This document shows positions 8,321 through 16,514 of a stretch of 64,000 bases of DNA, in pieces. The notes under the pieces are model-generated. The model was not told where the DNA came from, did no database searches, and saw nothing but the letters and a program-made list of their open reading frames with translations. The translations under genes were made by a program, and so were the position numbers. Each line of letters begins with the position of its first letter. Positions within the stretch are counted from its first letter, which is position 1. This DNA comes from Aureitalea sp. L0-47 (lineage in GTDB: Bacteria > Bacteroidota > Bacteroidia > Flavobacteriales > Flavobacteriaceae), in contig NZ_JAFMTQ010000001.1 in the NCBI RefSeq assembly GCF_026126405.1, positions 124,001 to 188,000 of the forward strand, in the 5' to 3' direction.

Positions 8321-9769
8321 TTATCCTACCGAGCCTTCAAGGCTGATTTCTAATAATTTTTGTGCTTCCACGGCGAATTCCATGGGAAGCTTGTTCAATA
8401 CTTCTTTACTGAATCCATTTACGATTAAGGCAATTGCTTTTTCGGTTTCTATCCCTCGTTGGTTACAATAGAAAATTTGATCTTCTCCAATCTTACTGGT
8501 CGTGGCTTCGTGTTCGATCTGTGCCGATGGATTACTTACTTCAATGTAAGGGAAGGTATGTGCCCCGCATTCGTTCCCCATTAGTAAGGAATCACATTGT
8601 GAGAAGTTCCTGGCATTCTTAGCTCTCGGGCTGATCTTGACCAATCCACGATAACTGTTTTGAGATTTCCCCGCGGAAATTCCTTTGGAAATAATTGTAC
8701 TTCGGGTATTCTTACCCAAATGGATCATCTTAGTTCCTGTGTCCGCCTGCTGATAGTTATTTGTTACAGCAATCGAATAGAATTCACCAATGGAGTTGTC
8801 ACCTTTTAAAACACAACTTGGGTATTTCCAGGTCACAGCACTTCCGGTCTCAACTTGTGTCCATGAGATCTTTGCATTCTTTTCACAAAGTCCTCTCTTG
8901 GTAACGAAATTGAACACTCCACCCTTACCTTCTTTGTCGCCAGGGAACCAGTTCTGAACGGTTGAATATTTTATTTCAGCATCGTCGAGTGCTATCAGTT
9001 CGACCACTGCTGCATGCAGTTGGTTCTCATCACGGGAAGGAGCAGTACACCCTTCCAGGTAGCTTACATAACTCCCTTCATCAGCAATCACAAGCGTTCT
9101 TTCAAATTGCCCGGTTCCTGCCTGGTTGATCCGGAAGTAGGTAGAGAGCTCCATCGGGCATCTCACCCCTTTCGGGATATAGCAAAACGAGCCATCGCTA
9201 AACACCGCACTGTTGAGTGCCGCATAGAAATTATCTTTTTGAGGCACCACTGTACCCAGGTATTTTTTAACCAGTTCCGGGTGCTCTTTTATCGCTTCTG
9301 AAATAGAGCAGAAAATAATCCCTTTCTCCGCAAGTGTTTTTTTGAAAGTAGTTGCAACAGAAACAGAATCCATCACGATATCTACCGCCACACCAGCAAG
9401 TCGTTTCTGTTCCTCAAGAGAGATTCCTAAACGGCTGAATGTATCCAGTAACTCGGGATCCACCTCATCCAGGCTGTCGTACTTAGGCTTTGTGGTCGGA
9501 GCCGAATAATATGATATTGCCTGGAAATCGGGTTTTTTGTACTTCACATTTGCCCACTCAGGTTCTTCCATATCCAGCCAATGGCGGAAGGATTCCAGTC
9601 GCCATTCAGTCATCCACTCAGGTTCTTCCTTCTTTTTGGAAATGGCTCGAACGATATCCTCGTTCAAACCTGCCGGGAAGGTATCCGAAGCAATATCAGT
9701 GTAGAAACCATACTCGTATTCTTTGGTTTCTAATTCTTTTTTAAGATCGTCTTCTGTAAATTTTCCCAT
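8321..9769 (-). CDS. sufB: Fe-S cluster assembly scaffold SufB
   Basis: A 482-residue SufB, the normal length. SufB is the scaffold subunit on which the nascent cluster forms. The N-terminal segment [19 protein letters not shown], the [15 protein letters not shown] block and the C-terminal [18 protein letters not shown] block (with the conserved cysteine and the acidic residue implicated in sulfur transfer) are all intact. It is 16 bp after the sufA-like gene, the first gene of the operon. Confidence 0.97.
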   Translation of the reverse strand: MGKFTEDDLKKELETKEYEYGFYTDIASDTFPAGLNEDIVRAISKKKEEPEWMTEWRLESFRHWLDMEEPEWANVKYKKPDFQAISYYSAPTTKPKYDSLDEVDPELLDTFSRLGISLEEQKRLAGVAVDIVMDSVSVATTFKKTLAEKGIIFCSISEAIKEHPELVKKYLGTVVPQKDNFYAALNSAVFSDGSFCYIPKGVRCPMELSTYFRINQAGTGQFERTLVIADEGSYVSYLEGCTAPSRDENQLHAAVVELIALDDAEIKYSTVQNWFPGDKEGKGGVFNFVTKRGLCEKNAKISWTQVETGSAVTWKYPSCVLKGDNSIGEFYSIAVTNNYQQADTGTKMIHLGKNTRSTIISKGISAGKSQNSYRGLVKISPRAKNARNFSQCDSLLMGNECGAHTFPYIEVSNPSAQIEHEATTSKIGEDQIFYCNQRGIETEKAIALIVNGFSKEVLNKLPMEFAVEAQKLLEISLEGSVG

Positions 9770-9785
9770 TTCTTTTCAGCAAATT

Positions 9786-10115
9786 TTATAGTGAGAAACT
9801 TTCTCCGCAACCACAAGTTCGGTTGGCATTAGGATTATTGAATACAAACCCCTTACCGTTCAGTCCTCCGCTGTATTCGAGAGTAGTGCCCACCAGGTAA
9901 AGAAAACTCTTCTTATCTACTACGATTTTCACCGGGCTATCTTCAAACATTTTATCTTCATCCTTAAGTGCATTGTCGAATGTTAAATCATATGACAATC
10001 CGGAGCATCCACCGCTTTTCACACCCACACGCACATAATCTTGTTCCACGGCGAATCCTTCTTCAGACATCAACTGTGAAATTTTCGACTTAGCCTGCTC
10101 ACTAACTTTGATCAT
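9786..10115 (-). CDS. HesB/IscA family iron-sulfur assembly protein (SufA-like)
   Basis: A 109-residue A-type carrier. The three ligand cysteines are present: C37 in KSGGCSGLSY and C101/C103 in the tail CGCGESF. A-type proteins carry clusters from the SUF scaffold to target proteins. I start at MIKVSEQAKSKI (10115); the open frame continues 11 codons upstream but only to a TTG that overlaps a TATATTTG promoter box, so the longer form is unlikely. It is the first gene of the suf operon. Confidence 0.93.
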   Translation of the reverse strand: MIKVSEQAKSKISQLMSEEGFAVEQDYVRVGVKSGGCSGLSYDLTFDNALKDEDKMFEDSPVKIVVDKKSFLYLVGTTLEYSGGLNGKGFVFNNPNANRTCGCGESFSL

Positions 10116-10145
10116 TTCTAAATAGATTAATTCTAAATTAGGATG

Positions 10146-10153
10146 CAAATATA
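10146..10153 (-). promoter_or_regulatory. -7 box for the suf operon
   Basis: The minus strand reads TATATTTG, an exact match to the Bacteroidota TAnnTTTG element, about 31 bp before the ATG of the sufA-like gene. No clear TTTG lies 19-21 bp upstream. Confidence 0.45.
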
Positions 10154-10231
10154 AGCTAAAAGGGAGTTTTTACCATAGTCTAAGAACAAATTAGACCTAT
10201 GATTGTATAGATTTAAGTAATAATTAACAGC

Positions 10232-10268
10232 CCTGAATTTTGCTTTAGTGGCTGCCCGACAATTCAGG
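10232..10268. repeat. Inverted repeat between the mbnH-like gene and the suf promoter
   Basis: CCTGAATT (10232-10239) and AATTCAGG (10261-10268) form a perfect 8-bp stem with a 21-base spacer directly after the stop codon of the diheme protein gene. It has no U tract on the minus strand. It could be a terminator-like structure, an mRNA 3' end stabiliser or an operator; the rest of the 121-bp gap holds nothing I can name apart from the suf -7 box. Confidence 0.4.
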
Positions 10269-10269
10269 A

Positions 10270-11346
10270 TTAATTCGGATTCTGAAAATCCGGATTATCT
10301 ATAAAGTTTTCATCGGTTAATGTAAGTAGGAAAGCCTTGAGGTCCGCCTTGTCTTCAGGACTAAGTTGAACGCCGCCTTCGTCCACCGACTTCATTAGGG
10401 GATCGATGGTTTCGGAATAAACGAGTCCTTCGCTGTAGTGATCGATCACCTCATCAATAGTTTCAAATCTGCCATCGTGCATATAAGGTGCGGTGTAGAT
10501 CAGGTTTCTCAGGCTTGGTGTCTTAAACAAGCCAAATTCCCTTGGATCACCAGTTACACCTCCACGTCCGAGATCGGTGAAAGTTTCATCCAAGCCGTTG
10601 TTATGGAATATATTGTCAGTCCATAAGGGATTGTTGGGATTACCGTGGCAATGAAAGCAATCACCTCTGTTCTCATCCAGGAAGACATTCAGTCCATTTA
10701 ATTCTGAAGGGGTAAGTTCTTCATTACCATTCATGTAACGGTCGAATTTTGAGTTTCCAGAGATCAAAGTACGGAGAAACTGGGCTATAGCTTTAGTAAC
10801 CAGCACCGAATCTATCGATTGTGTGCCAAAGGCTTCTTCGAACAATGTGGGATATTCACCATCCGACTGCAAGGTTTGCGCCACATTAGACCAGGTATTG
10901 TGCATTTCAATTGGGTCCACAACTGGTGCAAGTGCCTGTTCTTCTATCGAAGCGGACCTTCCGTCCCAAAAGAATAATTCGTTGTAATTCCACGCCATAT
11001 TGAACAAAGGCATAGAATTTCTTGTTCCTGCAATACCATCAATGCCAACACTAAACTGTCTGGGATCGGTAAAGGCACTGGCCGGGCTGTGACACCCGGC
11101 GCATGCCAATGTATTATCTGCTGATAATTTCTTATCGAAAAATAGTTTCCTGCCGAGTGCAACCCCTTCCACAGATTGTGGGTTGTCCTCCGGGATAACG
11201 GGAGGAAGGATCTTTTGGGCGAACAATGGAGGGATCTCAAGTTCCAGCGGTGTCGCCGTATATTCACTATTCACATTGTCGTCTTCATCATTACAAGAAG
11301 CAATGGTCAACGCGAATATTAACAAAAAAACTATTCTAACTTTCAT
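10270..11346 (-). CDS. Diheme cytochrome c peroxidase family lipoprotein, MbnH/MauG-like
   Basis: A 358-residue lipoprotein (lipobox IASC, C18). Two c-type heme motifs are visible: CAGCH at 82-86 and CFHCH at 230-234, the arrangement of bacterial cytochrome c peroxidases and MauG. Further blocks such as FFWDGRSASIEEQA and TAPYMHDGRFETI are typical of the family. The gene follows an MbnP-family gene by only 3 bp. In methanotrophs the MbnH relative uses its two hemes to oxidise a tryptophan of MbnP to kynurenine, which becomes part of a copper site. By context I favour that role over simple peroxide removal, but sequence alone does not separate them. The lipid anchor keeps enzyme and partner on the same membrane. 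Confidence 0.85.
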   Translation of the reverse strand: MKVRIVFLLIFALTIASCNDEDDNVNSEYTATPLELEIPPLFAQKILPPVIPEDNPQSVEGVALGRKLFFDKKLSADNTLACAGCHSPASAFTDPRQFSVGIDGIAGTRNSMPLFNMAWNYNELFFWDGRSASIEEQALAPVVDPIEMHNTWSNVAQTLQSDGEYPTLFEEAFGTQSIDSVLVTKAIAQFLRTLISGNSKFDRYMNGNEELTPSELNGLNVFLDENRGDCFHCHGNPNNPLWTDNIFHNNGLDETFTDLGRGGVTGDPREFGLFKTPSLRNLIYTAPYMHDGRFETIDEVIDHYSEGLVYSETIDPLMKSVDEGGVQLSPEDKADLKAFLLTLTDENFIDNPDFQNPN

Positions 11347-11349
11347 GAT

Positions 11350-12147
11350 CTACTGAGTAACTGTTCCCAGGCTAAACACTCCGGTACTGTTGGAAAAGGT
11401 TGAACCATTTTCAAACATCAAAACCTGAGCGTCGAAATTGGGCATTAACATCGTATTTAACACATTTAGATCCCACTGGTTCGGATTCTTGAACCATTCC
11501 GCTACGTTCATCTCTATTTCTATGCTGGTGCTGCTTCCAATTGTGATCTGTCCAAGGCTAACTTCAAAAGAGGTGTCTTGCAAGGTGATTGGTGTGGTAG
11601 AAGGATCGGCGGCACGAATTGCGTGATAAGCATAATTCGTCTCAGTAGCGGTGTTGTCAATGAATTTCCCTTCCAGACGCATATAGTGGTAACCACCACC
11701 AAGCATCATGGGTACATTCCAGCCTCCATCGGCTGAATTAAGATCCAGGTAGATACCATCCTGATTATCTTCATCATCAAACCCAAAAGTGAAAGAAACA
11801 AGGTAATCTCCTTCCGGGATTTCAATATCCGGGGTGAAACTCAAATTCGTTCCCTCACGAACATTTACAAGGTTGTAGTCTCCTGCATCGAGGGTTTCTC
11901 CAGTTGCGAGACTTTCAAACGTCACATCGGAAATGAGGTAAACCAATTTTGAAATACTCATTTGATCTCCGTTTGCATTGAAATACTGTAGGAAGTCAAA
12001 ATCGGAGTTCTCAATCGCATCTCCATCCCAATTATGGGAAAATGTGAATTCTACAGTAGTGTTGGGGACAGGTTGTGGTGTGTCGTCATCATTGTTACAA
12101 GCAAACAACAGGAATGAAGTTGCTAGCAATAGGGCAATTTTTCTCAT
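11350..12147 (-). CDS. MbnP-family copper-binding lipoprotein
   Basis: A 265-residue lipoprotein (lipobox LFAC, C17) followed by an acidic spacer and a single beta-rich domain. The family pattern is seen in VEFTFSHNWDG (H38, W40), MSISKLVYLISDV, a Phe-Gly-rich FTFGFDDEDNQDG, and GGWNVPMMLGGGYHYMRLEG with a Trp and a His. MbnP proteins bind copper after a Trp is converted to kynurenine by a partner diheme enzyme, here encoded 3 bp downstream. W40 and the Trp of GGWNVP are the obvious candidates for modification and the nearby histidines for metal ligands; I cannot tell which from sequence. Starts 26 bp after the seven-repeat propeller gene on the same strand. Confidence 0.82.
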   Translation of the reverse strand: MRKIALLLATSFLLFACNNDDDTPQPVPNTTVEFTFSHNWDGDAIENSDFDFLQYFNANGDQMSISKLVYLISDVTFESLATGETLDAGDYNLVNVREGTNLSFTPDIEIPEGDYLVSFTFGFDDEDNQDGIYLDLNSADGGWNVPMMLGGGYHYMRLEGKFIDNTATETNYAYHAIRAADPSTTPITLQDTSFEVSLGQITIGSSTSIEIEMNVAEWFKNPNQWDLNVLNTMLMPNFDAQVLMFENGSTFSNSTGVFSLGTVTQ

Positions 12148-12173
12148 TAATTTTAATTAAAAAAGTTATTAAA

Positions 12174-13553
12174 CTATTTAACTTTTATTAGTAGAAGGTC
12201 TTTAATTCCTCGGTTCACCGTGATGTCTACATCACTGCTTTCAGTGTTTCCAACCACGATGAGTTTGTTGTCTGAAGTTTGAAGGGCGCCATCGGCAAAA
12301 TCCAGTCCTGTTCCGCCCACTGTTTTCTGATATTGCACCTGGCCGTTCTCATCGATCACCAATATCCAGGCATCATTTTGGCCAATATTGTTCGAAACAT
12401 CTCCGTTGGACGAACGAGTTGATCCTACAATAAGGTAGGTTCCATTCGTCTGTCTGTGAATGCTTCTGGCCGACTCAAATTCAGTACCACCATAGGTTTT
12501 TTCCCAGATAATAGCTCCGTTGTTCTTATTGAATTTCACGGTCCATAGATCGGCATTTCCCAATGGGTTTGAAACGTCTTTGTCTATACTTCTTGTATCA
12601 CCCACTAGCAAGTAATTACCATCTGTTGTTTGGGTGATGGCGTAAGCCACATCGATCTCTGAGCCTCCATAAGATTTTGTCCATTGTTTATCGCCTCCTG
12701 CACTTACTTTCACTACCCAGAAATCGTAACTTCCTTTGTCATCTACGATATCGAAATCATTACTTTCCGAAGCACCTACCATCAGGAATCCTCCATCCGC
12801 AGTTTGCGCCACATCGTAACTTCTGTCGTTGTTGGTTCCACCAAAATAACGACGCCAGATCTTCTGGCCGCTGGAATTCATTTTGATCCCCCAGTATTCG
12901 CCTACTCCGTGCTCCGGACTTCGCCCATCGTTTCCTTGTCCACCGCTTGCCGTAACATCCAGGAAACCGGTCGCGAAATAACCTCCGTCAGCGGTTTGTA
13001 TAACATTCCATGCCTGGTCACTACCGGAAAATCCAAAGTTGGTCTCCCATTGCAGATCGCCTGCCGAATTTAGTTTGAGTATCCAGTAGTCGTGAAATCC
13101 TTCATTTCCACCCACATGGCCATCGTTGCTCCTGCTATGTCCGGAAACAATGTAGCCTCCATCGGAGGTCTTTCGAATAGCCGTGGCCTTGTCAGGTTCA
13201 GTCCCACCATAGGTCTTACTCCAGACTTTTGCGCCATCTGCATTCACTTTCAGGATCCAGAAATCGGCATCCGTAGTAGTTTTATCAGTGATATCTCCAT
13301 CGATACTAGTGGTGGATCCTGCGATCACATAACCTCCATCATTAGCCTGCACTACAGCAACTGCATCATCTTCACCACTACCTCCGAAGGTCTTCACGTA
13401 ATCTACGATTCCTTCAAAATTTACTCCTACCGGCGGATCGTCATCATCCGTATTTCCCTGGGGTGTTTCTTCAGGTGGGGTCTCGTCTTTGTTGCAGGAG
13501 TGAAAACCTCCTATTAATAGGAAAAGAAATGTGTAGGTTAAGAATTTTTTCAT
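12174..13553 (-). CDS. Seven-repeat beta-propeller lipoprotein
   Basis: A 459-residue lipoprotein (lipobox FHSC, C20) with an acidic, Pro-rich linker. The rest is seven repeats of roughly 55-60 residues, each with a start like W.KTYGG....D.A..I..T.DGGY...G and most with a middle like DFWILKVN..G. The repeat openings are KTFGGSGEDDA, KTYGGTEPDKA, TNFGFSGSDQA, RYFGGTNNDRS, KSYGGSEIDVA, KTYGGTEFESA and KTVGGTGLDFA. Seven such units suggest one closed seven-bladed propeller. No catalytic residues are evident. It lies 11 bp after a choice-of-anchor B gene and 26 bp before the MbnP gene, so it probably belongs to the same operon and acts at the same membrane surface. Confidence 0.75.
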   Translation of the reverse strand: MKKFLTYTFLFLLIGGFHSCNKDETPPEETPQGNTDDDDPPVGVNFEGIVDYVKTFGGSGEDDAVAVVQANDGGYVIAGSTTSIDGDITDKTTTDADFWILKVNADGAKVWSKTYGGTEPDKATAIRKTSDGGYIVSGHSRSNDGHVGGNEGFHDYWILKLNSAGDLQWETNFGFSGSDQAWNVIQTADGGYFATGFLDVTASGGQGNDGRSPEHGVGEYWGIKMNSSGQKIWRRYFGGTNNDRSYDVAQTADGGFLMVGASESNDFDIVDDKGSYDFWVVKVSAGGDKQWTKSYGGSEIDVAYAITQTTDGNYLLVGDTRSIDKDVSNPLGNADLWTVKFNKNNGAIIWEKTYGGTEFESARSIHRQTNGTYLIVGSTRSSNGDVSNNIGQNDAWILVIDENGQVQYQKTVGGTGLDFADGALQTSDNKLIVVGNTESSDVDITVNRGIKDLLLIKVK

Positions 13554-13564
13554 AGCAATAAACT

Positions 13565-14971
13565 TTAATTCACTATCAATCGTTTGGTTGATTCGTTATT
13601 GATCTGTACCATATACATTCCCGATTTCAAGTTCGAAATATTAATTGTTTCTGAAGTTGAATTGTTTAAATCGTATTGTGCAACACGTTGTCCCAATACA
13701 TTATATATAACAACCGAGGTAAGAGGATTCCCCGTGGACGTGAGTGTAAGAACATCGCTTGCTGGATTCGGGAAGAGGCCGAATCCCGAGTCATCGAAAT
13801 CTGTTGTACTTAGATTTTCATCCCTAACCAGGGTAAAACCGAATTCACCGCTAATAACAATATTCCCGCTGCCAAAATATGGATACACGTTCCAGGCACC
13901 GTCGAAACTTGCATTATTGTCGTCCGTGAAAGTGTCGAAATACCCGTATTCCGAAATGTTTCCATTGGCGATGTCGCTTATATCGAGTGCGCGCATTCCG
14001 GCCGAATAATTCGCTAAATAGTAGGTGTCGCCTAAAACATAACCATTATGATCCACCGCAGGGGTGCTTCCGAAGTACTCAAAATCGAATTGTGGATTGT
14101 CAAGGTCGGTAAAATCAAATACTATCGTTCGTGTATTGAAACCTACACTGAATTCGTCCAATTCATCACCTACAATAAAGTATCTCTGATCTTCCGTAAA
14201 CCAGCCCTGGTGAGTGTATTCGACGTTGGAATAACCTGTTGAAGAAATCGCGATGGGACTATTCTTGTTGGTGATGTCTACGACCACAACAGCGTTCTCA
14301 TTACTTCCCACAAGGATCTCTCTACCCGTATAATCACTATCGGGACCATTATAGGTGACTACCTGAGCGTCATGGCTGTAATCATCCAGACTATATCCAC
14401 CTTCACTTACCGGGTTCAGCGGATCCTGGATGTTGATGAACAATGGGCCACCATTGAATTGATTGGTTCCTACAGGGTATGCGTACCCGGTTTCTTCATT
14501 GATCACAATATTGTGAGCACTTCCAAAACCATTGAAGTGTGCATCTTCAGTAAAAGTGACCGGAGGATTGCTAACATTTCTCAACCGCGTAAGGTCAAAT
14601 ACCTGCATTCCATGACCACTTGCCTCGCTAACCACAAAAGCGTGATTGTCATATACCTTAATATCTCTCCAGATACTTGGATCGGTGTGGGTGGGTAATT
14701 TTCCCAGGTATTGAGGATCTATGGGATCGGATATATCGATAAATGCGGTACCATTCGACAAGCCAACAAGCGCATATTCCTTTCCGGATTGTGGATCTGT
14801 CCATCCCCATGAATCATTCCCGGCACTGGCATCCATGAAGGACAATGGAATTTGCCCCATCAATTTGAAATTTGAACATGGAAATCCTGCAGCAGTACCT
14901 CCCGAACAGGGAATTTGGGCGATCATTGTTGAGCCGAATAAAACAGCTATTAAGTATAAGATTTTCTTCAT
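13565..14971 (-). CDS. Choice-of-anchor B propeller protein with T9SS sorting tail (copy 1)
   Basis: A 468-residue secreted protein: signal peptide ending near MIAQ, a Cys pair (C22, C32), the choice-of-anchor B propeller (about 45-385) with the block GNDSWGWTDP, and a type IX secretion tail from about 398 (FGLFPNPASDVLTLTS ... TKRLIVN). LVIVD-like strands (FIDISDP, VVVDITN, VFDFTDLDNP) mark the blades. Histidines H120 (SGHGMQ), H153 (AHNIVI), H200 (SHDAQV), H254 (THQGWF) and H308 (DHNGY) recur in all five copies of this region. No function is known for this family. It is 19 bp after copy 2. Confidence 0.88.
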   Translation of the reverse strand: MKKILYLIAVLFGSTMIAQIPCSGGTAAGFPCSNFKLMGQIPLSFMDASAGNDSWGWTDPQSGKEYALVGLSNGTAFIDISDPIDPQYLGKLPTHTDPSIWRDIKVYDNHAFVVSEASGHGMQVFDLTRLRNVSNPPVTFTEDAHFNGFGSAHNIVINEETGYAYPVGTNQFNGGPLFINIQDPLNPVSEGGYSLDDYSHDAQVVTYNGPDSDYTGREILVGSNENAVVVVDITNKNSPIAISSTGYSNVEYTHQGWFTEDQRYFIVGDELDEFSVGFNTRTIVFDFTDLDNPQFDFEYFGSTPAVDHNGYVLGDTYYLANYSAGMRALDISDIANGNISEYGYFDTFTDDNNASFDGAWNVYPYFGSGNIVISGEFGFTLVRDENLSTTDFDDSGFGLFPNPASDVLTLTSTGNPLTSVVIYNVLGQRVAQYDLNNSTSETINISNLKSGMYMVQINNESTKRLIVN

Positions 14972-14990
14972 TTAGTGGGTTTTAGGTATA

Positions 14991-16406
14991 TCAGTTAACG
15001 AGTAAACGTTTTACGGTATTGTTATTAATTCGAACGAGATACATTCCCGTGCTAAGCGAAGAGATATCAATTTGTTCGTTGTCTGAATTTTCAAATGAGG
15101 CTGAGAACACTTGCTGTCCCAGCATATTAGAGATCTCGATTTCTTGTATAGGGTTTAATTCTGAACGAATCGTCAGTATATCCGAAGCAGGGTTAGGAGC
15201 TAAGCCAAAGTTGGTAGCATCTGTAGGATCAAGACCAAGGTTCTCGTCCCGAACGATGAAAAAACCACCATCGATATTACTTACAATGATATTTCCACTT
15301 TCAAAATATGGATATACATTCCAGGCACCGGTATAACTAACATTCTGATTGTCAGGATGAGTGTCGAAGTACCCAATTTCCGTCATATTTCCATTTGCGA
15401 TATCGCTTATGTCCACCACACGCATACCGGCTGCATAATTCGCTATATAGAATCGATCTCCTTTTACATAACCATTGTGATCAATAGCGGGAGTTGGTCC
15501 AAAATATTCTAAATGGAACATAGGATTGTCAAGATCTGTAAAATCGAATACTACCGAACGAGTATTAAAACCGACATTGGACTCATCAAATTCATCGCCG
15601 GCGATAAAATAGGTTTGATCTTCGGTTAACCATCCCTGGTGGGTATATCCAATGTTGGCATAACCTATGGTTGATATCAATTGAGGATTGTTCTTATCTG
15701 TTACATCAACGATCACTACCTCGTCCGTATTACAAGCAAAGTAGATCTCACGGCCCGTATAATCTGAATCCGGCCCGGAGTAGACTACCACCTGCGCATC
15801 GTGGGTGTACCCGCTGCCGGCATATCCGCCTTCAACGACAGGGTTTGTTGGGTTCTGAATATTCACAAAGATCGCTCCTCCCGAAAATTGGGAAGTTCCA
15901 ACACCATAGGCATAGCCGGTATCTTCATTGATCACGATATTGTGTGCACTACCAAACCCATTAAAATGAGCGTCTGGCGTGAAATTTTCCGGTGGATTGG
16001 TGACGTCTCGAAGACGTGTAAGATCAAAAATCTGAATTCCATGACCGCTGGCCTCACTGACCATAAAAGCATGGTTGTTGTAAACCTTAACGTCGCGCCA
16101 TAAGCTGGAAGAGTTGTTGTGGCCTAATAATTTCCCTAAAATCACGGGGTTGACAGGATCCGAAATATCAATGAATACGGTCCCGTTATCTACTCCTGTT
16201 ATGGCGTATTCCTTTCCGTCATTGGTATCTGTCCATCCCCACGAATCATTTCCTGTGGCTCCCCCTAAATCACCCAGGGTAAAAGAAGCCAGTAATTCGT
16301 AGCCGTTGCAAGGGAAGTTTCCAGCCATTCCATTGTCACAGGGTGTTTGAGCAAGTGCGAGTGTTGATAACACCGACAGGCCCAAAAGGAGTAATTTCTT
16401 CATCAT
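14991..16406 (-). CDS. Choice-of-anchor B propeller protein with T9SS sorting tail (copy 2)
   Basis: A 471-residue paralogue of copy 1 with the same order: signal peptide (cleavage after ALAQ), Cys pair in TPCDNGMAGNFPCNGYEL, GNDSWGWTDT block, propeller with all five invariant histidines, and a T9SS tail (FGLAPNPASDILTIRS ... VKRLLVN). It differs from the others by KLLGHNNSSSLWRD, which adds a histidine where copies 1 and 4 have PTHT. Two ATG codons are adjacent at the start; I use the first. A TATTTTTA box at 16428-16435 and a hairpin upstream suggest that this gene starts the transcript that runs to the diheme gene. Confidence 0.88.
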   Translation of the reverse strand: MMKKLLLLGLSVLSTLALAQTPCDNGMAGNFPCNGYELLASFTLGDLGGATGNDSWGWTDTNDGKEYAITGVDNGTVFIDISDPVNPVILGKLLGHNNSSSLWRDVKVYNNHAFMVSEASGHGIQIFDLTRLRDVTNPPENFTPDAHFNGFGSAHNIVINEDTGYAYGVGTSQFSGGAIFVNIQNPTNPVVEGGYAGSGYTHDAQVVVYSGPDSDYTGREIYFACNTDEVVIVDVTDKNNPQLISTIGYANIGYTHQGWLTEDQTYFIAGDEFDESNVGFNTRSVVFDFTDLDNPMFHLEYFGPTPAIDHNGYVKGDRFYIANYAAGMRVVDISDIANGNMTEIGYFDTHPDNQNVSYTGAWNVYPYFESGNIIVSNIDGGFFIVRDENLGLDPTDATNFGLAPNPASDILTIRSELNPIQEIEISNMLGQQVFSASFENSDNEQIDISSLSTGMYLVRINNNTVKRLLVN

Positions 16407-16427
16407 AATTTTTAACCGTAGAATGCG

Positions 16428-16435
16428 TAAAAATA
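16428..16435 (-). promoter_or_regulatory. -7-like box before choice-of-anchor B copy 2
   Basis: TATTTTTA on the minus strand, 7 of 8 positions of the TAnnTTTG consensus, 22 bp before the ATG at 16406. It follows a hairpin with a T run, as expected for a new transcription unit. Confidence 0.3.
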
Positions 16436-16440
16436 CGAAT

Positions 16441-16486
16441 AAAAAGGCACTAGCCTTGGTGTAATAGGCAATAATAAGCAGTGCCC
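16441..16486 (-). terminator. Possible terminator after choice-of-anchor B copy 3
   Basis: On the minus strand GGCACT and AGTGCC pair over a long loop and are followed by TTTTT. The loop of about 28 bases makes it weaker than the other terminators of the window. Confidence 0.4.
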
Positions 16487-16514
16487 AACTTTATCTATAC
16501 CATTACCGGGTTAA

